A stretch of 64,000 nt of DNA, taken from Diplonema japonicum (lineage: Eukaryota; Euglenozoa; Diplonemea; Diplonemida; Diplonemidae). Under the pieces are notes generated by a model. That model made no database searches and had not been told where the DNA came from. It saw only the letters and a program-made list of their open reading frames with translations. The position numbers and the translations under genes are program-made. Every line of letters starts with the position of its first letter. Positions within the stretch are counted from its first letter, which is position 1. Location of the stretch: NCBI GenBank assembly GCA_964019335.1, contig OZ025740.1:124001-188000 (forward strand), given 5' to 3'. This document shows, one piece after another, positions 10,410-20,297 of this stretch.

Positions 10410-10598
10410 AAAAAGCTCGGTTGATTGTTTGTGCAAAGTACGTAAACTTGTTCCATCGAGAAAAAAAAAAGAGTCGGTTGATTGTTGTTTGTGCACAGCC
10501 GGGGTTAACCTGTAGAAGGAGAAGCCACTACTCTTTTTAGCACCAACAATTCATTATCAATAATATTATTATATTGTTTTTCTTGTTCATGCAAAAAG
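10410..10598 (-). repeat. Solo terminal/leader repeats of the tyrosine-recombinase element
   Basis: 10471-10598 matches the leader of the element at 17.65-19.52 kb, including CGGCTGTGCACAAACAA and the GCATGAACAAGAAAAACAAT block (minus sense). A shorter partial copy lies at 10412-10440. The GTGCACAAACAA core also occurs at the other end of the large element (17654-17684), so these look like solo copies of its terminal direct repeat. Confidence 0.6.
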
Positions 10599-11158
10599 AA
10601 TTCACTATGATAGGAACGAAGTGGTTAGCAACGGCCCGCCAAAAAAAAAAAAAAAAGAACTCAAATTGGCATGCAGTGAAGGGACATCTTTTTATGGCGA
10701 AGAGCTGCACAGGGAATGAGGCCTTCCCGAAAAAAAAGAAAAAAAAAACTTAACCGCCACGGTTTTATTCCCATCCCCCCCCCCCCCCCCCCCCCCATCA
10801 CGGCTATCTTATCGTAACACACACACTCTTTCTCTAGCAGAGCATACAGGCTACAAAAGAAAATCCCTGATAGCTTGGAGTACTCCTTTAATTCACATTG
10901 AACAAACAACAAAAATAAAAAAGAAAGAGAGAGGCATTTGAGAGTACCTGCTAAAAACATGGGAAGAAAGATCAACGTAACTGAATGGAGTTTTTTTTTT
11001 TTTTTCTCTGGAAAGGGGGGGGGAGGGGGAGGGGTTAAGTTTTTTTTTTTTTTTTCCTTGAAAAAAAAAAAGGGGGAGGGAGGTTTTAGAAAAATTATTT
11101 TCTTTGGAAAAAGAAAACAAAAACAAAAACAAAAAAAAAAAAGTTCACACCCCCCTAG
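10599..11158. other. Intergenic, homopolymer-rich
   Basis: This stretch contains A and T runs, a C tract at about 10780-10797 and G-rich tracts near 11010-11040. A short motif near 10670-10720 (gcatgcagtgaagggacatc...agctgcacaggga) recurs at 24436-24495 and in part at 30279. I see no coding potential. Confidence 0.5.
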
Positions 11159-13299
11159 CTAGCGAGACTCCTGTGGCCTCGCGCGCATAGACGGAGTCGA
11201 AGACAACCCTTGTGGTTCTGCACTCATGGCATAATTCTCTTCCGGGGGATAATTTTGCCCCCTCGATGATCTGGGTATGTGTGTTTTTTTTTTTTTTTTT
11301 CCATACACGATATCTTTGTCCCCCGCTACTTTTCTTACGACCCTGTCCAACCTGAAGGACCCCACCGATATCATCGACGGGTTGGGAGCGGATAAATTCG
11401 TTGTAAAACTCGCTTTGCTGTAAAAAAAAATTTTTTTTTTCCCCTCTCCACATACGACCCCATGTCTGTGAAGTTCACCCCAGACTGATGCTTCAGAGGG
11501 TTCCTCGCGGAAACATGTGATATATTGGACCCCTGTCGGTAATATGTTTCACAACACGATGCAGTTGTGGTAGTCAGTTCGTCGTCAGAGGAGATTCTGG
11601 ACTCCACTTCAGCCTTACCGTCGTTTGTTTCTTGCATTCGAAACTCTACCGAGGACCGTAGCTGCTCTTCGATGTTCGGGAAAATTTTGAAAATCCCGAG
11701 GAGATCATCCTTGACCAGTTTGAAACAGGAACAAGCAGTAACCGTTCGAACGGACGCGGTTCGCTGTGTGTGCCGGAGAAGCGCGATCTCCCCGAACCAA
11801 GACCCACCCTGCAACGTTGCCACCGTGATCTCTTCTGCTTTATTGTTCGTTATAATAACTTCGACAACGCCCTGTCCTATAAAATACATCTCGTTTCCAA
11901 TCTCACCAGCGGTTATGATATTTTCATTGGGAGGGACGAGAACCTGCTGCGTGACAGCCGCCAACGCGGACAAAACCCTTTCAGGCATGTTGTGAAAAAA
12001 CGGGACCTGCGACAGAATCTTGCGTTTGATGAACAGCGTGACCTTTTCCTGCATAAACGGCGGGAGATCGTTCAAAATAACAAAGTAATCCTTCAACGAC
12101 GTCTCCAGCAACGCGGGGTAAATATTAAACGCCTCCTTCTGCACCTCCCAAGGCACGTCGTAACGGTTCATTAAAGAGTACAATTTTTCCTTCTTCTCGT
12201 GAATCTGCTGTTGGAACGCGTCAAGACGAATCACAGAGGATGCTACCTGACCGGTCATCACGGAAATAACAAGAACCGACAGCAAGATAACAGGAATTGT
12301 GAATAATTTGCTCCCACGGCCTGTGGGGACAACGTCACCATACCCGACAGAAGAAATAGTTATCGCTGCCCAGTAGTACCCTTCCAAGTACGTATCTATG
12401 TGAAGCATAGAAAAATTGTCCGGATTTCTGGACCCACCTGACAGGTCGGTCGAATATTTTTCTTCAACTACAAGGAAGAGGACGCTGATGATGTTCAGCG
12501 TCCACAGCGCCCAGAAAACTGCGAGTACTGTTGATACCCATGACGATCGTGCTTTTAACGGATTGGCTGTCTTGAAAAGACTCTTCACTCGAATCGCATG
12601 GCACATTCTCGGCAGTGCGAAGAACGGCCCCAACCGCGTTTCAACAAACATGAGATCGTACGGAAGAGAAGACAGAACGTCAAACCAAAACCACCCCGAC
12701 AAATAAGCCTTCCTCACAGTTCTGAGATCAGCGTCAATCAGCTGGTACCCATTGAGGGCGGCCGTTCTAGACGACAGAAGGATGAAGAGCGAATGAACAA
12801 CAGTGTAGACTGACTTTAAAGGCGCGGTGAATGCAAGGGGCAATGCGTCCTCCCACAGTATTGAGATGGGGACCTCGTGGGATTCGATAAGCGTGACGAT
12901 AAGAAAAAGAACATCGGTTACTATCCGGAGGGGTCGGTCTGGGAGCAGTATACCCTGGCCTGTTCGGTATCTAGGGTTAACTGTTGTGTGTCGTTCCATT
13001 CTTGCTACTTTTTGGTCGAATGGCACTGCCACGCTGGTCGTTTCGTCCTCACAGAATTTATAGCCTGATAGAGTATCGGCGTCGTTCTGCCTACCTGCAC
13101 GGCGCGATCTCCCTGTTGGTGAGGAGCACAGTCTGTTTTTGCCTTTTGAACTTGACTGGTTCGACATCGTCTGTTCTATCTTGATGATCCGGTCTACGAT
13201 GTCGTCTAGAACCACCCGTTGGTCCATCAGCATCTCCACCATCGTCTTGTTGGCCACTTCCGAGTTGAACTCGCTTCCTCTTTTGAACGAACAGTCCAT
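11159..13299 (-). CDS. Cyclic-nucleotide-binding, voltage-gated-type K+ channel; proposed exons 13299-11456, 11417-11307, 11270-11159 (688 aa)
   Basis: This is a six-TM cation channel of the CNG/HCN/KCNH superfamily. S1-S5 occupy about residues 125-280, the pore carries the K+ filter SSVGYGD (316-322), S6 is about 333-352 and a C-linker follows. The C-terminal cyclic-nucleotide-binding domain (about 430-535) has the phosphate-binding cassette FGEIALL (502-508) and Arg513. The S4 segment (about 226-248) has few regularly spaced basic residues, so voltage sensing may be weak. Near the 3' end a 38-nt GTATGT...ACAG intron restores a long frame. A second 36-nt GTATGG...CAG intron is optional because its length keeps the frame. 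Without splicing the protein would end 45 residues earlier. It should conduct K+ and respond to cAMP or cGMP. Confidence 0.88.
11271..11306 (-). other. Possible GT-AG intron of the channel gene, 36 nt
   Basis: It starts GTATGG, has about 17 A, and ends ACCCAG. Its removal keeps the frame (36 is a multiple of 3), so retention is equally possible from sequence alone. Confidence 0.4.
11418..11455 (-). other. Proposed GT-AG intron of the channel gene, 38 nt
   Basis: In coding sense it starts GTATGTGGAGAGGGG, has ten A then nine T, and ends ACAG. Exon phases match (two bases before, one after). The A block can pair with the T block, bringing the splice sites together. Confidence 0.65.
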
Positions 13300-13469
13300 C
13301 TCCCTCCCCTCCCCCCTTTTTTTCTTCTTCTTTTCCTTATTTTCTTTTTTTTTTTTTTTTCTTTTTTTAAAAAGAAATTATTTTTCTTCCCATTTACGTG
13401 TGTGTGAAGAAAGAGAGTGAGGGGGGGATTTGTGTATCTCTGTATTTTTTTTTTGTTGTTTTTGTTTTG

Positions 13470-13473
13470 TTTG

Positions 13474-13507
<34 letters not shown>
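13470..13507. repeat. (AAT)n microsatellite
   Basis: About eleven AAT/ATA units in the spacer between the channel gene and the tail-anchored protein gene. No gene is visible in 13300-13569. Confidence 0.85.
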
Positions 13508-13569
13508 GATAGCACTGGTCTCTCCCTGTGTAAACATAAATAAAGCACCCACAGGCTCTAAGGCCTCCC

Positions 13570-13869
13570 TCACGCCTGCTTCCTTCCTTTATTTCCCAAG
13601 AAAAACCGGCTGACAAAATACATTGGGACTAGCACCAGAACCCACAGCACGACGAGCTCAACAGTGTTATCAGTGAAAGTGTCCTCTTGCTCTGCTTCGT
13701 ACCTGTCTTGCATGCGCTTCTCCAGCTCCCTCCTGGATTGGATGGCCGCCGCTTCTTCGCTGTCCCACGCCCGGCCTGCTTTCTCTATGTTTTTTTCGAG
13801 CATGGCATCATCTTCCATCAGCGCCTTCGCGTACCCAAGGCCAGGGTCTGACTCTGTTGCTTCCGGCAT
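13570..13869 (-). CDS. Small tail-anchored membrane protein (99 aa)
   Basis: A charged, helical N-terminal half (rich in Glu, Arg, Ala) precedes a single hydrophobic segment near the C-terminus (VELVVLWVLVLVPMYFV, about residues 70-88) and a short basic end (NKGRKQA). This is a tail-anchored layout. I chose the ATG at 13869 because a ten-base A tract lies directly before it, as for several neighbours. The frame also extends upstream into low-complexity Lys. The family is not recognised. Confidence 0.65.
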   Translation of the reverse strand: MPEATESDPGLGYAKALMEDDAMLEKNIEKAGRAWDSEEAAAIQSRRELEKRMQDRYEAEQEDTFTDNTVELVVLWVLVLVPMYFVSRFFLGNKGRKQA

Positions 13870-13938
13870 TTTTTTTTTTTCTTCCCTTTTCTTTTGTAAA
13901 AAATAATCTTTTTTGGACAAAAAAAAAAAGTTGTCACA

Positions 13939-14700
13939 TCATATTAATGGCAGGTTTTTGAACGCAGCGTGCCCTCGTAGCCTCTTTGCCTCGCCTGGAA
14001 GGCTGCCCTTCTCTGAAAGCTCTTTGACGAATGACACAAATGGTTGTGGAACGGACTCCGACAGGAGACTCAAGTCGAGATCGGGTTTTTGAGAAGCAAG
14101 GAGCGAAATGCAACAGAGTAGGGACGGAACGGAAACCGTCTCGTTCTGCTCGCCAAGGGTGCTGAGGGTGAAGGGCTTGTCGTGGGTAACAACACACGCA
14201 TCGGGAGAAGCCGGGAGCGCGGTTAAAAGTTGGCGGACAGCAACCAGCAGTTCAGAATAAGACAGCTCGGGGAACACCGATGTGTAAAGAGCCAACGGAA
14301 CGCCTTTCGAAACCACACCAACCTTGTACTCATCCCGCACTATTATCTCTCCGGGCTTTACGATCACCCCGGTGGGAAAGCTGTCGATGCTGTAGCACGT
14401 AACAACCCCCAGTGAAGCAGACCCATGGATCATTGTGACCCAATAGTTGTTCCCCAGCAGAACCACTACAGGGTAGACAGCTTCTATACATCCAACTATG
14501 CCACCGCTGCCTAGCATTCTGTCAATACGTTCGAAACGTTTCTTTTTTATGATCCAAAGTACTATGTTTCCTACTAGCAAAGTTGCCATCCCTGTGACAG
14601 CTGCACGTGTAACCGACCTGCGTAGGTCGCCTTTGAACAGGAACAGCAGTCGGCTCAGCATGAGGATGGTGTTCACCATGCCAGCCGCTTCGAGGAGCAT
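13939..14700 (-). CDS. Putative membrane protein of unknown family (253 aa)
   Basis: The N-terminal 30 residues are amphipathic or hydrophobic. One clear hydrophobic segment (about 36-50, ATLLVGNIVLWII) is followed by a basic stop-transfer KKKRFER, and a second (about 66-85) contains YPVVVLLGNNYWV. The rest is soluble and possibly alpha/beta. The ATG at 14700 follows a long A tract. The gene starts inside the end of the upstream DUF4326 frame. I do not recognise the family. Confidence 0.65.
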   Translation of the reverse strand: MLLEAAGMVNTILMLSRLLFLFKGDLRRSVTRAAVTGMATLLVGNIVLWIIKKKRFERIDRMLGSGGIVGCIEAVYPVVVLLGNNYWVTMIHGSASLGVVTCYSIDSFPTGVIVKPGEIIVRDEYKVGVVSKGVPLALYTSVFPELSYSELLVAVRQLLTALPASPDACVVTHDKPFTLSTLGEQNETVSVPSLLCCISLLASQKPDLDLSLLSESVPQPFVSFVKELSEKGSLPGEAKRLRGHAAFKNLPLI

Positions 14701-15176
14701 TTTTTTTTTTTTTTCTTTTTTTTTTCCCCCCTCGTTCCCCCCGCACACCCCTGTCGTGGTGGTTTAAGTTGCGATGTTAAGAAATGAAAAAGTAAGTATG
14801 TTGGGTTGCTTTCTTCGCTTTCTTTGTTGACGTGTCGTAGCAAGATATCGGCGTGGCATTTTTCTGGGTGGCACCAGCAGCCGAGGGTTTTGTCTTTTAA
14901 TTCGAGAAGTTTGTCCCTCATGGCTTCGTCCTTCAGCAGCTTTTCAATATGTTCGCTGTACAGTTCCAGAGACTCTTCTCTGGTGCGGGTCTTGTTGATT
15001 TTGTAAGGGTTGGCCCAGATGGAGCTGCTTTTGGGGAAGCGTTCCTTTTTCCCCTTCACTGTCACGAACACGACCCCCGCCCTACCCACGTACTCGTTGC
15101 CGTCGTGTGACATCCAGTCTTGCAGGTCGCTATATTGAGGACGGATGTTCGTAACTTTCACGTTAACTACTGACAT
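14673..15176 (-). CDS. DUF4326-domain protein (3' end uncertain)
   Basis: Residues about 35-115 carry the hallmarks of DUF4326: basic KGKKERF, then SIWANPY, a helical ELYSEHIEKLL region, LKDKTLGCWC and HPEKCHADIL (Cys100, Cys102, Cys107, His108). The domain is known from phages, bacteria and some eukaryotes and has no settled biochemical role; the Cys/His cluster suggests metal binding. The ATG at 15176 directly follows a T/A tract. The open frame reads through low-complexity Lys into the next gene's first codons and stops at 14673, so the true C-terminus is probably near residue 130 and the homopolymer may hide the stop or an indel. Confidence 0.75.
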   Translation of the reverse strand: MSVVNVKVTNIRPQYSDLQDWMSHDGNEYVGRAGVVFVTVKGKKERFPKSSSIWANPYKINKTRTREESLELYSEHIEKLLKDEAMRDKLLELKDKTLGCWCHPEKCHADILLRHVNKESEESNPTYLLFHFLTSQLKPPRQGCAGGTRGEKKKKKKKKCSSKRLAW

Positions 15177-15668
15177 TTTTTTTTTTTTTTTTTTTTTTTG
15201 TTGTTGTGTGTATGTCTTCTGAAAATATCTTTCATTTTGGAATTAAAAAAAAAAAAAAGCGTTGAAGGGAAAACCTAGATAAAAAAGAATTAGCTCCTGC
15301 TCAGGGGTTAGTCAAAAAAAAATGCAGAATTGCAGTTTAAAATTCAAGTATCCAAGTATCCATCTAACACGGAAGGCCTTAAATAGGTTTTTATAGAATT
15401 TTACAGTCGATTTTTTTTGACTTGTTTTTTGTACCCCCTCTCGGGCACTTCAAGAACGATATTTTTGACAATGTTGTGGGGGTGGGCCCTGCTGTGGGCA
15501 CCCTCTCTCTAGAATTGGGACATCTGGAGGCATTTCCGGGGGCATATAGCCCCGGCGTTGCGCTAGAATAGTTTTTTTTTTTTGAGGTTTTGAAAATTTA
15601 CCCCCCCCTGGTGGGCAAAAATGGTCCGTTGGTAGATGGTTAAAATTCAAGTTTCCAAGTTATCCAAT
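15177..15668. other. Intergenic; duplicated short motif
   Basis: AT-rich DNA with no gene seen. The sequence 'gtttccaagt' with neighbouring 'ggtccgttggtagatggttaaaa' (15620-15655) resembles 6735-6765 ('ggtctgttggtagatggttaaaa'), another short dispersed motif. TGAGGTTTTGAAAATTTACCC precedes it here, like TTTTTGAAAATTTACCC at 6713. Confidence 0.5.
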
Positions 15669-17027
15669 CTAAGACTTCTTGGTAGATATTTTCAAGAGAG
15701 GCATCCCAAGCCCCGCCAGCTTGCGGACGATGCGAAACCCTTGCCTCCGAAGGGCAAGGTGGCTGACGTCCATCTTCGCAAAGTTTTTGTGGTGAAGGTA
15801 CGCGTGAAATTCCTCGGGGTCCAGCACCGCTTGTGCATGGGCAAGCACCGATGCAAAATGCGGGCGGCTGCCTCTGACCGCAAACATAAGGATTGTGTCG
15901 TTCGCATTATCCCTCATGGTGTGCACCTCAGGGCACTTCAACACCCACTTCACAACCTCACTTGACGTCAGTTTATCCTTCACGGCAAAGAAAGAAGGCG
16001 GTTTCCCACTTTTGTCCCTCGAGGTGCGCAGCGGGTAAAGGCATTCAGGTACAGGTTCCGTACAGTTCTGCAGGTAGTAATGAAGAGCATTCCGACCGTT
16101 TTTGTCTTTATCGTTGATGTTTGCACCGTTCTCTACCAAGTAGGGCACCAACTCACGGCGGTTCTGTCCAGATGCAGCATACATAAGAGGAGTGCATTGC
16201 ATCGTGTCTCGCTGTGTCAAATCGATGGGATGCGTGATGTTGGGGTTGAATATTTCATCTAAATGGTCTTTTGGGATCTTCATCTGGAGCAACACCATGA
16301 AAATAGTCGACGAGGTGTGGTTCGCGTAGCGGGACAACATGTAAGGGTCGATGAGGGAGTTCAAGTCGCACCCGTTGTGGAGGAGCATCTTGAAGGTGCG
16401 AAACGAAGCAGCATGAAGTTCATCGAAATATTTCCCTACAATTGTGCAACCCCCAGCGACAGGCCCGATGCAGTGAAATGCCTTTTCAAGCTGTTTCGGG
16501 TCCTTCACGGCTTCAAAGTACACCTCGTGGTGCTCTCGTAAACACGCTGTGAAGTTCGGGCATCCGTACAAAATCTCAGTTATACTAGAAGGTATGCAGC
16601 TGTTAAATAAACGGCCGATTTGTTCCGCTACATCGCTTCGAGAACCGTATTGGCCATTTTTCATTGAATTGAATTCGAGAAGGGTGAGGGCATGCCCGAG
16701 GAGCTCCCAGTTGCAATTGTCGATAATACCCTTAAGCAGGGTTCTAAAGGGCTGTTTTGTGAAGTCGATGCTTTTGTAGGTGGCCTTTATGCAAAGCTCA
16801 GCATGGGTCTGCGGGTTCAGCGTTAAGACGAGGACGGTCCCTTCCACAACCCCTGCCTCGTCCATTGTTTCGTGTGGGCTGAGAATATTCCCCTCATACG
16901 TTATGTCTGTGGCCTCTATGGTGTATCCTGCAGAGCGGATCAATTCCCCCACTGTCCATTGCCCGCTGGGGATTTCTACTGATATAGGGCCTTGTCCGGA
17001 GATTGCCACATATGCGGTGTATGACAT
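15669..17027 (-). CDS. Ubiquitin-like + ankyrin repeat protein (452 aa)
   Basis: The first 75 residues resemble a ubiquitin-like module with alternating strands, a WTVGELIRSAG helix region and an ITYEGNIL turn, in the same register as the LRR protein at 3328-4245. The middle is helical. Ankyrin repeats appear between about residues 230 and 450, for example DTMQCTPLMYAASGQNRREL, KDKNGRNALHYYL and DTILMFAVRGSR. I took the ATG at 17027, where the MSYTAY start matches the paralogues; the frame upstream is low complexity. No transmembrane region is seen. Possibly a ubiquitin-pathway adaptor, which is inference only. Confidence 0.75.
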   Translation of the reverse strand: MSYTAYVAISGQGPISVEIPSGQWTVGELIRSAGYTIEATDITYEGNILSPHETMDEAGVVEGTVLVLTLNPQTHAELCIKATYKSIDFTKQPFRTLLKGIIDNCNWELLGHALTLLEFNSMKNGQYGSRSDVAEQIGRLFNSCIPSSITEILYGCPNFTACLREHHEVYFEAVKDPKQLEKAFHCIGPVAGGCTIVGKYFDELHAASFRTFKMLLHNGCDLNSLIDPYMLSRYANHTSSTIFMVLLQMKIPKDHLDEIFNPNITHPIDLTQRDTMQCTPLMYAASGQNRRELVPYLVENGANINDKDKNGRNALHYYLQNCTEPVPECLYPLRTSRDKSGKPPSFFAVKDKLTSSEVVKWVLKCPEVHTMRDNANDTILMFAVRGSRPHFASVLAHAQAVLDPEEFHAYLHHKNFAKMDVSHLALRRQGFRIVRKLAGLGMPLLKISTKKS

Positions 17028-17068
17028 TGCTGTGTGCTTTTTATCATGAAAAAAAAAAATATATATAT

Positions 17069-17645
17069 ATGAGTTAAAGGAAGTCTTTGTGAGACGCCCC
17101 CTTGTTCTCATCTTCTACCTGCACCTATCCCCTTTCAGCAGCGGTTTCTCCTCCTTTGGTGGTCTTGCCGGCCTTCTCCCCAGCCTGGCCGCTCTTTCTC
17201 TTCGTTCTCTCGCCCATTGTCCTTTCAACGCCTCTAGGTCATGCTTGGTCTTCGGTGATGCAAATATCGCCCTCCTGTTCCATCCGATCACCGCCTTTGT
17301 CCTCCCGATGGATCGTAGTGTGTGCACCCTTGTGCTCGGCTCAGCTGGGAAGGCCCTCCTTCCTTTCACCTTCTTCAGTACCCTCCCTAGCTCCCATGTG
17401 TGCCAGATCTTCTTCATCAGTCCATGCAATCTCCTCGCTTTCTGCTGTACTTCTGCGAGATCCCCCAGCTTCCCTCCAAGGGTCTTCCCGGTCACGTTCT
17501 CGAAATCCAGTGCCAGCTCCACCGTCGACACTGACGTGTTCCTGTTGCCTGCATACCAGCGCAGTTGCCGCATCCACCTCAGCACCTCCTTCGTGTACTC
17601 CCGTAGGACATCCCCTGCCGGTAGCTTGCCGAAGTCCTTGTCTGT
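17069..17645 (-). mobile_element. LINE copy 2, 3' fragment only
   Basis: About 580 bp nearly identical to 7648-8225 of LINE copy 1, ending at the same AT dinucleotide run. It encodes the basic C-terminal region (DKDFGKLPAGDVL... to EEKPLLKGDRCR) in one open frame, because it has five C at 17462-17466 where copy 1 has six. The frame continues without a stop into the neighbouring tyrosine-recombinase fragment, making an accidental fusion ORF of 17115-18239. Confidence 0.8.
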
Positions 17646-17653
17646 AAAAAAAA

Positions 17654-18360
17654 GAGTCGGTTGATTGTTGTTTGTGCACAGCCGACTGGAGGCCAGTCTG
17701 TGTGTCAACCACGTCCTCGCGGGCCGAAACAAGGCACCCCCGGTAGGTACCAGAACCCCCTGACCCCTCCCGTGCCGGTCGGTCTTCCCTCCTACCAGCA
17801 TAAGAAGGCTCTCCTCCGGCCTCAGGAACACGTGGCGAATCAATAGCCTCTCCAGGTCCACATACCTCGCCGCGCAACTCCACTGTGTCGAAAGAGCTGC
17901 AGCCATCTGGCCTTCGGTAACGGAGAGGACCTGGAGTACCCGATCCTTCTTGACAGTTTTCCGGCCTGCCTCCAGCCTGCGGTCGAAGACTTCCAGACGA
18001 CCCTGAAGTGCCCTCCGGTACGCGTCCACTGGAGCGACCTGACCCATGCGCCAATACGTGATGTACTGAAGGGCCGAGGAGTTTGACAGCTGCCCTGCAG
18101 CCCGTTTTCGTTGAACCCACATGAGGAAGGCCTGATCCTCGTTGACCGATGGGTACCACCTCCTCACCTCCCCTACGAAGGATCGCCCCCTTTGCATAAC
18201 CGACGGCATTGAATCTCTCGAACGGTAGCAGTTGCCCATGATCTGCTGTGTCTGGTCGAATAAGGGCTGAATCTCTTCTTGCGTTATCGAGAAGTCGTTG
18301 AGTACAACGACCTCGTCTCCGATCTGCAGAAGGATGTATTGTCTGAATAGAAAAGGGGTT
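17654..18360 (-). pseudogene. Tyrosine-recombinase-like fragment (C-terminus lost)
   Basis: About 230 codons from near 18357 to the junction with the LINE fragment. The first part is helical, like a core-binding domain (VQRKRAAGQLSNSSALQYIT). The second part, with LQVLSVTEGQMAAAL, then ARYVDLERLLIRHV, then GGKTDRHGRG, resembles the start of an integrase catalytic domain: first Arg and the beta-strand Lys. The HxxR and Tyr boxes are absent because the frame ends at the junction. The assignment is tentative. Confidence 0.4.
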
Positions 18361-18596
18361 TAAAGATGGAAGGGAGGGAATCGAGGGAGGAAGGTGAGGA
18401 GGAGGAAGGTTGTTGATGATCGGGGGAGGAGCCGGGCCGGCTCCCAGGGGCAGGTTCGGTCTCTTCGCTTCAACGCTTCGTTGAGGGGCGAAAGAATCGA
18501 GGGCGTTTGGTGCTCGGCATGTCGTCCGTACTCCTCGGATCCTCCCTGATGGCCGTGACGTTCTTCATCACCTGGCAAAGCACCTCCTCGGTGTAG
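18361..18596 (-). other. Spacer inside the tyrosine-recombinase element
   Basis: Purine-rich DNA between the two decayed reading frames of the element. Short open frames in more than one register suggest frameshifted coding remnants. No domain is recognised. Confidence 0.4.
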
Positions 18597-19394
18597 CTAG
18601 TCCAAGGGACAGTGTGCATCGGTCTCCGGTATCTCCCTTCCCTGATATCTGATACGAATCTCGCTCCAAATCTCGCGTCGCACGAACGGATTTGTGAAGT
18701 AGCCCTTCCATGAGATAGGGCGTTTTATATCAAGGGAATCGGGAAGGGCTTCGAAGGAGCCGACATGTTCCAAGCGTCCCTGGAAGCTTGCAGGCTGACC
18801 TCCACGGTCAGTGAGGTCTCCGCGACCTAGCAAGCTTCCGGACTGACCTCCGCGGTCAGTGGGGCCTCCGCGGCCCATTTCTTGTCCAGGCTGACCTCCG
18901 CGGTCAGCGAGGCCTCCACGGCCTAGGACCTCTTCGGGCTGACCTCCGCGGTCAGTGGGGCCTCCGCGGCCCGTTTCCTCAGTGAGGTGAACAAGCTCTC
19001 CGTGTCTCGTGCGCACGTGGGCAACACCTTGAGGACTGTTCAGGAAAGCTTCAACTGCTTCCGTCAAGGAGTTCTTGGAAGGAGTTGATCCTTCCGGAGG
19101 AACAGGGGCCTTCGGGGAGGGAGTGGGAATGATCATCTCCTCGCCGTTGATCTGAACTGCCCAAAGGCAGGGCGGACAGACCCAACTTCCGAGTTCAAGG
19201 TCGGCAGTGAAAGTCTTTCCCACCTTCTTCAGCGTAGACTAGCAGCGACAGCAGTTGTATCCTGAACTGTGGTTTTTCTCACATTCAAGGAATATGCAAC
19301 TGTCTGACGCTGGAGCCTTCTCCTCGTGGAGAGGGTCCTCCGTCGCGGTAAGCAGTTCGAGTTTTTCACCTTCAAAGGGGATGGCAACAGACAT
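18597..19394 (-). pseudogene. Element-encoded Cys/repeat-rich protein with in-frame TAG
   Basis: From the ATG at 19394 the frame gives an N-terminal Cys-rich region (CIFLEC, then YNCCRC, then WVCPPC) that could be a zinc finger. It is broken by one in-frame TAG at 19241-19239. After that come five copies of a 15-17 residue repeat around GRGGPTDRGGQP (about 18780-18980). The sense codons continue in the same frame on both sides of the TAG, so this is either a point-mutated ORF or a readthrough stop. An A-rich leader lies before the ATG. Not a known family. Confidence 0.5.
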
Positions 19395-19520
19395 TTTTTT
19401 GTTTTTGTTTGTGCACAGCCGGGATTAACCTGTAGAAGGATAAGCCCAACAATCCACCACTACTCTTTTTAGCAATAACAATCATTATCAATATATTGTT
19501 TTTCTTGTTCATGCAAAAAA

Positions 19521-19699
19521 AAAAAAAAAAAAAAAAATGGGGGGAAAAAAATATGTAAGTACGGAGAAAGGGCAGGCTTGGGATTGGGAGAAAAAAAAAA
19601 AAGAAAACACAAGGAATCTCAATCCACACTTTTTTTTTTTTTTTTTTTTTTTCTTCTTATTTTTTTTTTAATCCATGAACGGATGAGATAGATAGGCCC

Positions 19700-19730
<31 letters not shown>

Positions 19731-19993
19731 GGATTCTTTTTGCAAAATTTTTTTTAACCAGCCCCGAAGCATTTTCAGCACAGGAGCGGGATCTAAAGTG
19801 GTCCCTCTGAAGTGGGTGCGGGACGGCACCTGACAAATTTACTGACACGAAAAAAAAAGAAGTCTTTGAGGGAACCTGCAGTACGTGACAGGATCGCCTA
19901 ACGACAAAAAAAAACTCGGATATTTGCCAGTCCGGTAGCAGATCATTGGGCTTGGGTTTCTTTTTTTTTTTTTTTTCCCCCTGCCGCCACGTG
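19521..19993. other. Intergenic, homopolymer-rich
   Basis: Several A or T tracts of 20-28 bases. A short dispersed motif at 19860-19896 (agtctttgagggaacctgcagtacgtgacaggatcgcc-like) recurs at 42493-42533 and in part at 42165 and 52400. No gene is visible. Confidence 0.5.
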
Positions 19994-20264
19994 TTATTTT
20001 GTATCAGGTTCAGGTGACGTTGGTGCTACTCGGGGCCGGGGGCCTTCGGGCAACTCTTCTTCATATTTTCGCTTCTCCGTCTCCTTTTTTTTTTAATTTT
20101 TTTTTTTTTTTAGAGGATTTTTGTAATACCTCCCAGTGATACGCCGTAACCAGCCGATCGAATTCGTCAATCCCAAAATTAGGCAGGCCCTGGTGCTCTT
20201 CTTCCCGCGCTGCTTCGGCCCGCTGCCAAAAAAAAAAAAAAAAAAAAACGTGTTGTTTGGAAAG

Positions 20265-20297
<33 letters not shown>

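Larger units (their letters stand above)
17646..19520 (-). mobile_element. Degenerate tyrosine-recombinase transposable element with terminal direct repeats
   Basis: An element read on the minus strand, bounded by a leader at 19405-19520 and a repeat of its GTGCACAAACAA core at 17654-17684. It carries two decayed reading frames: a repeat-rich Cys-containing protein at 18597-19394 and a recombinase-like fragment at 17654-18360. Solo copies of the leader at 10410-10598 support mobility. The layout suggests a DIRS/PAT/VIPER-like or Crypton-like element, but no reverse transcriptase is left here and the recombinase catalytic tyrosine is missing. Confidence 0.5.

Noticed and set aside
17115-18239. 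A 374-codon open frame as a single host gene
   Set aside because: It is an accidental fusion of the tyrosine-recombinase fragment with the LINE 3' fragment; the join lies exactly at the repeat boundary near 17646-17654.
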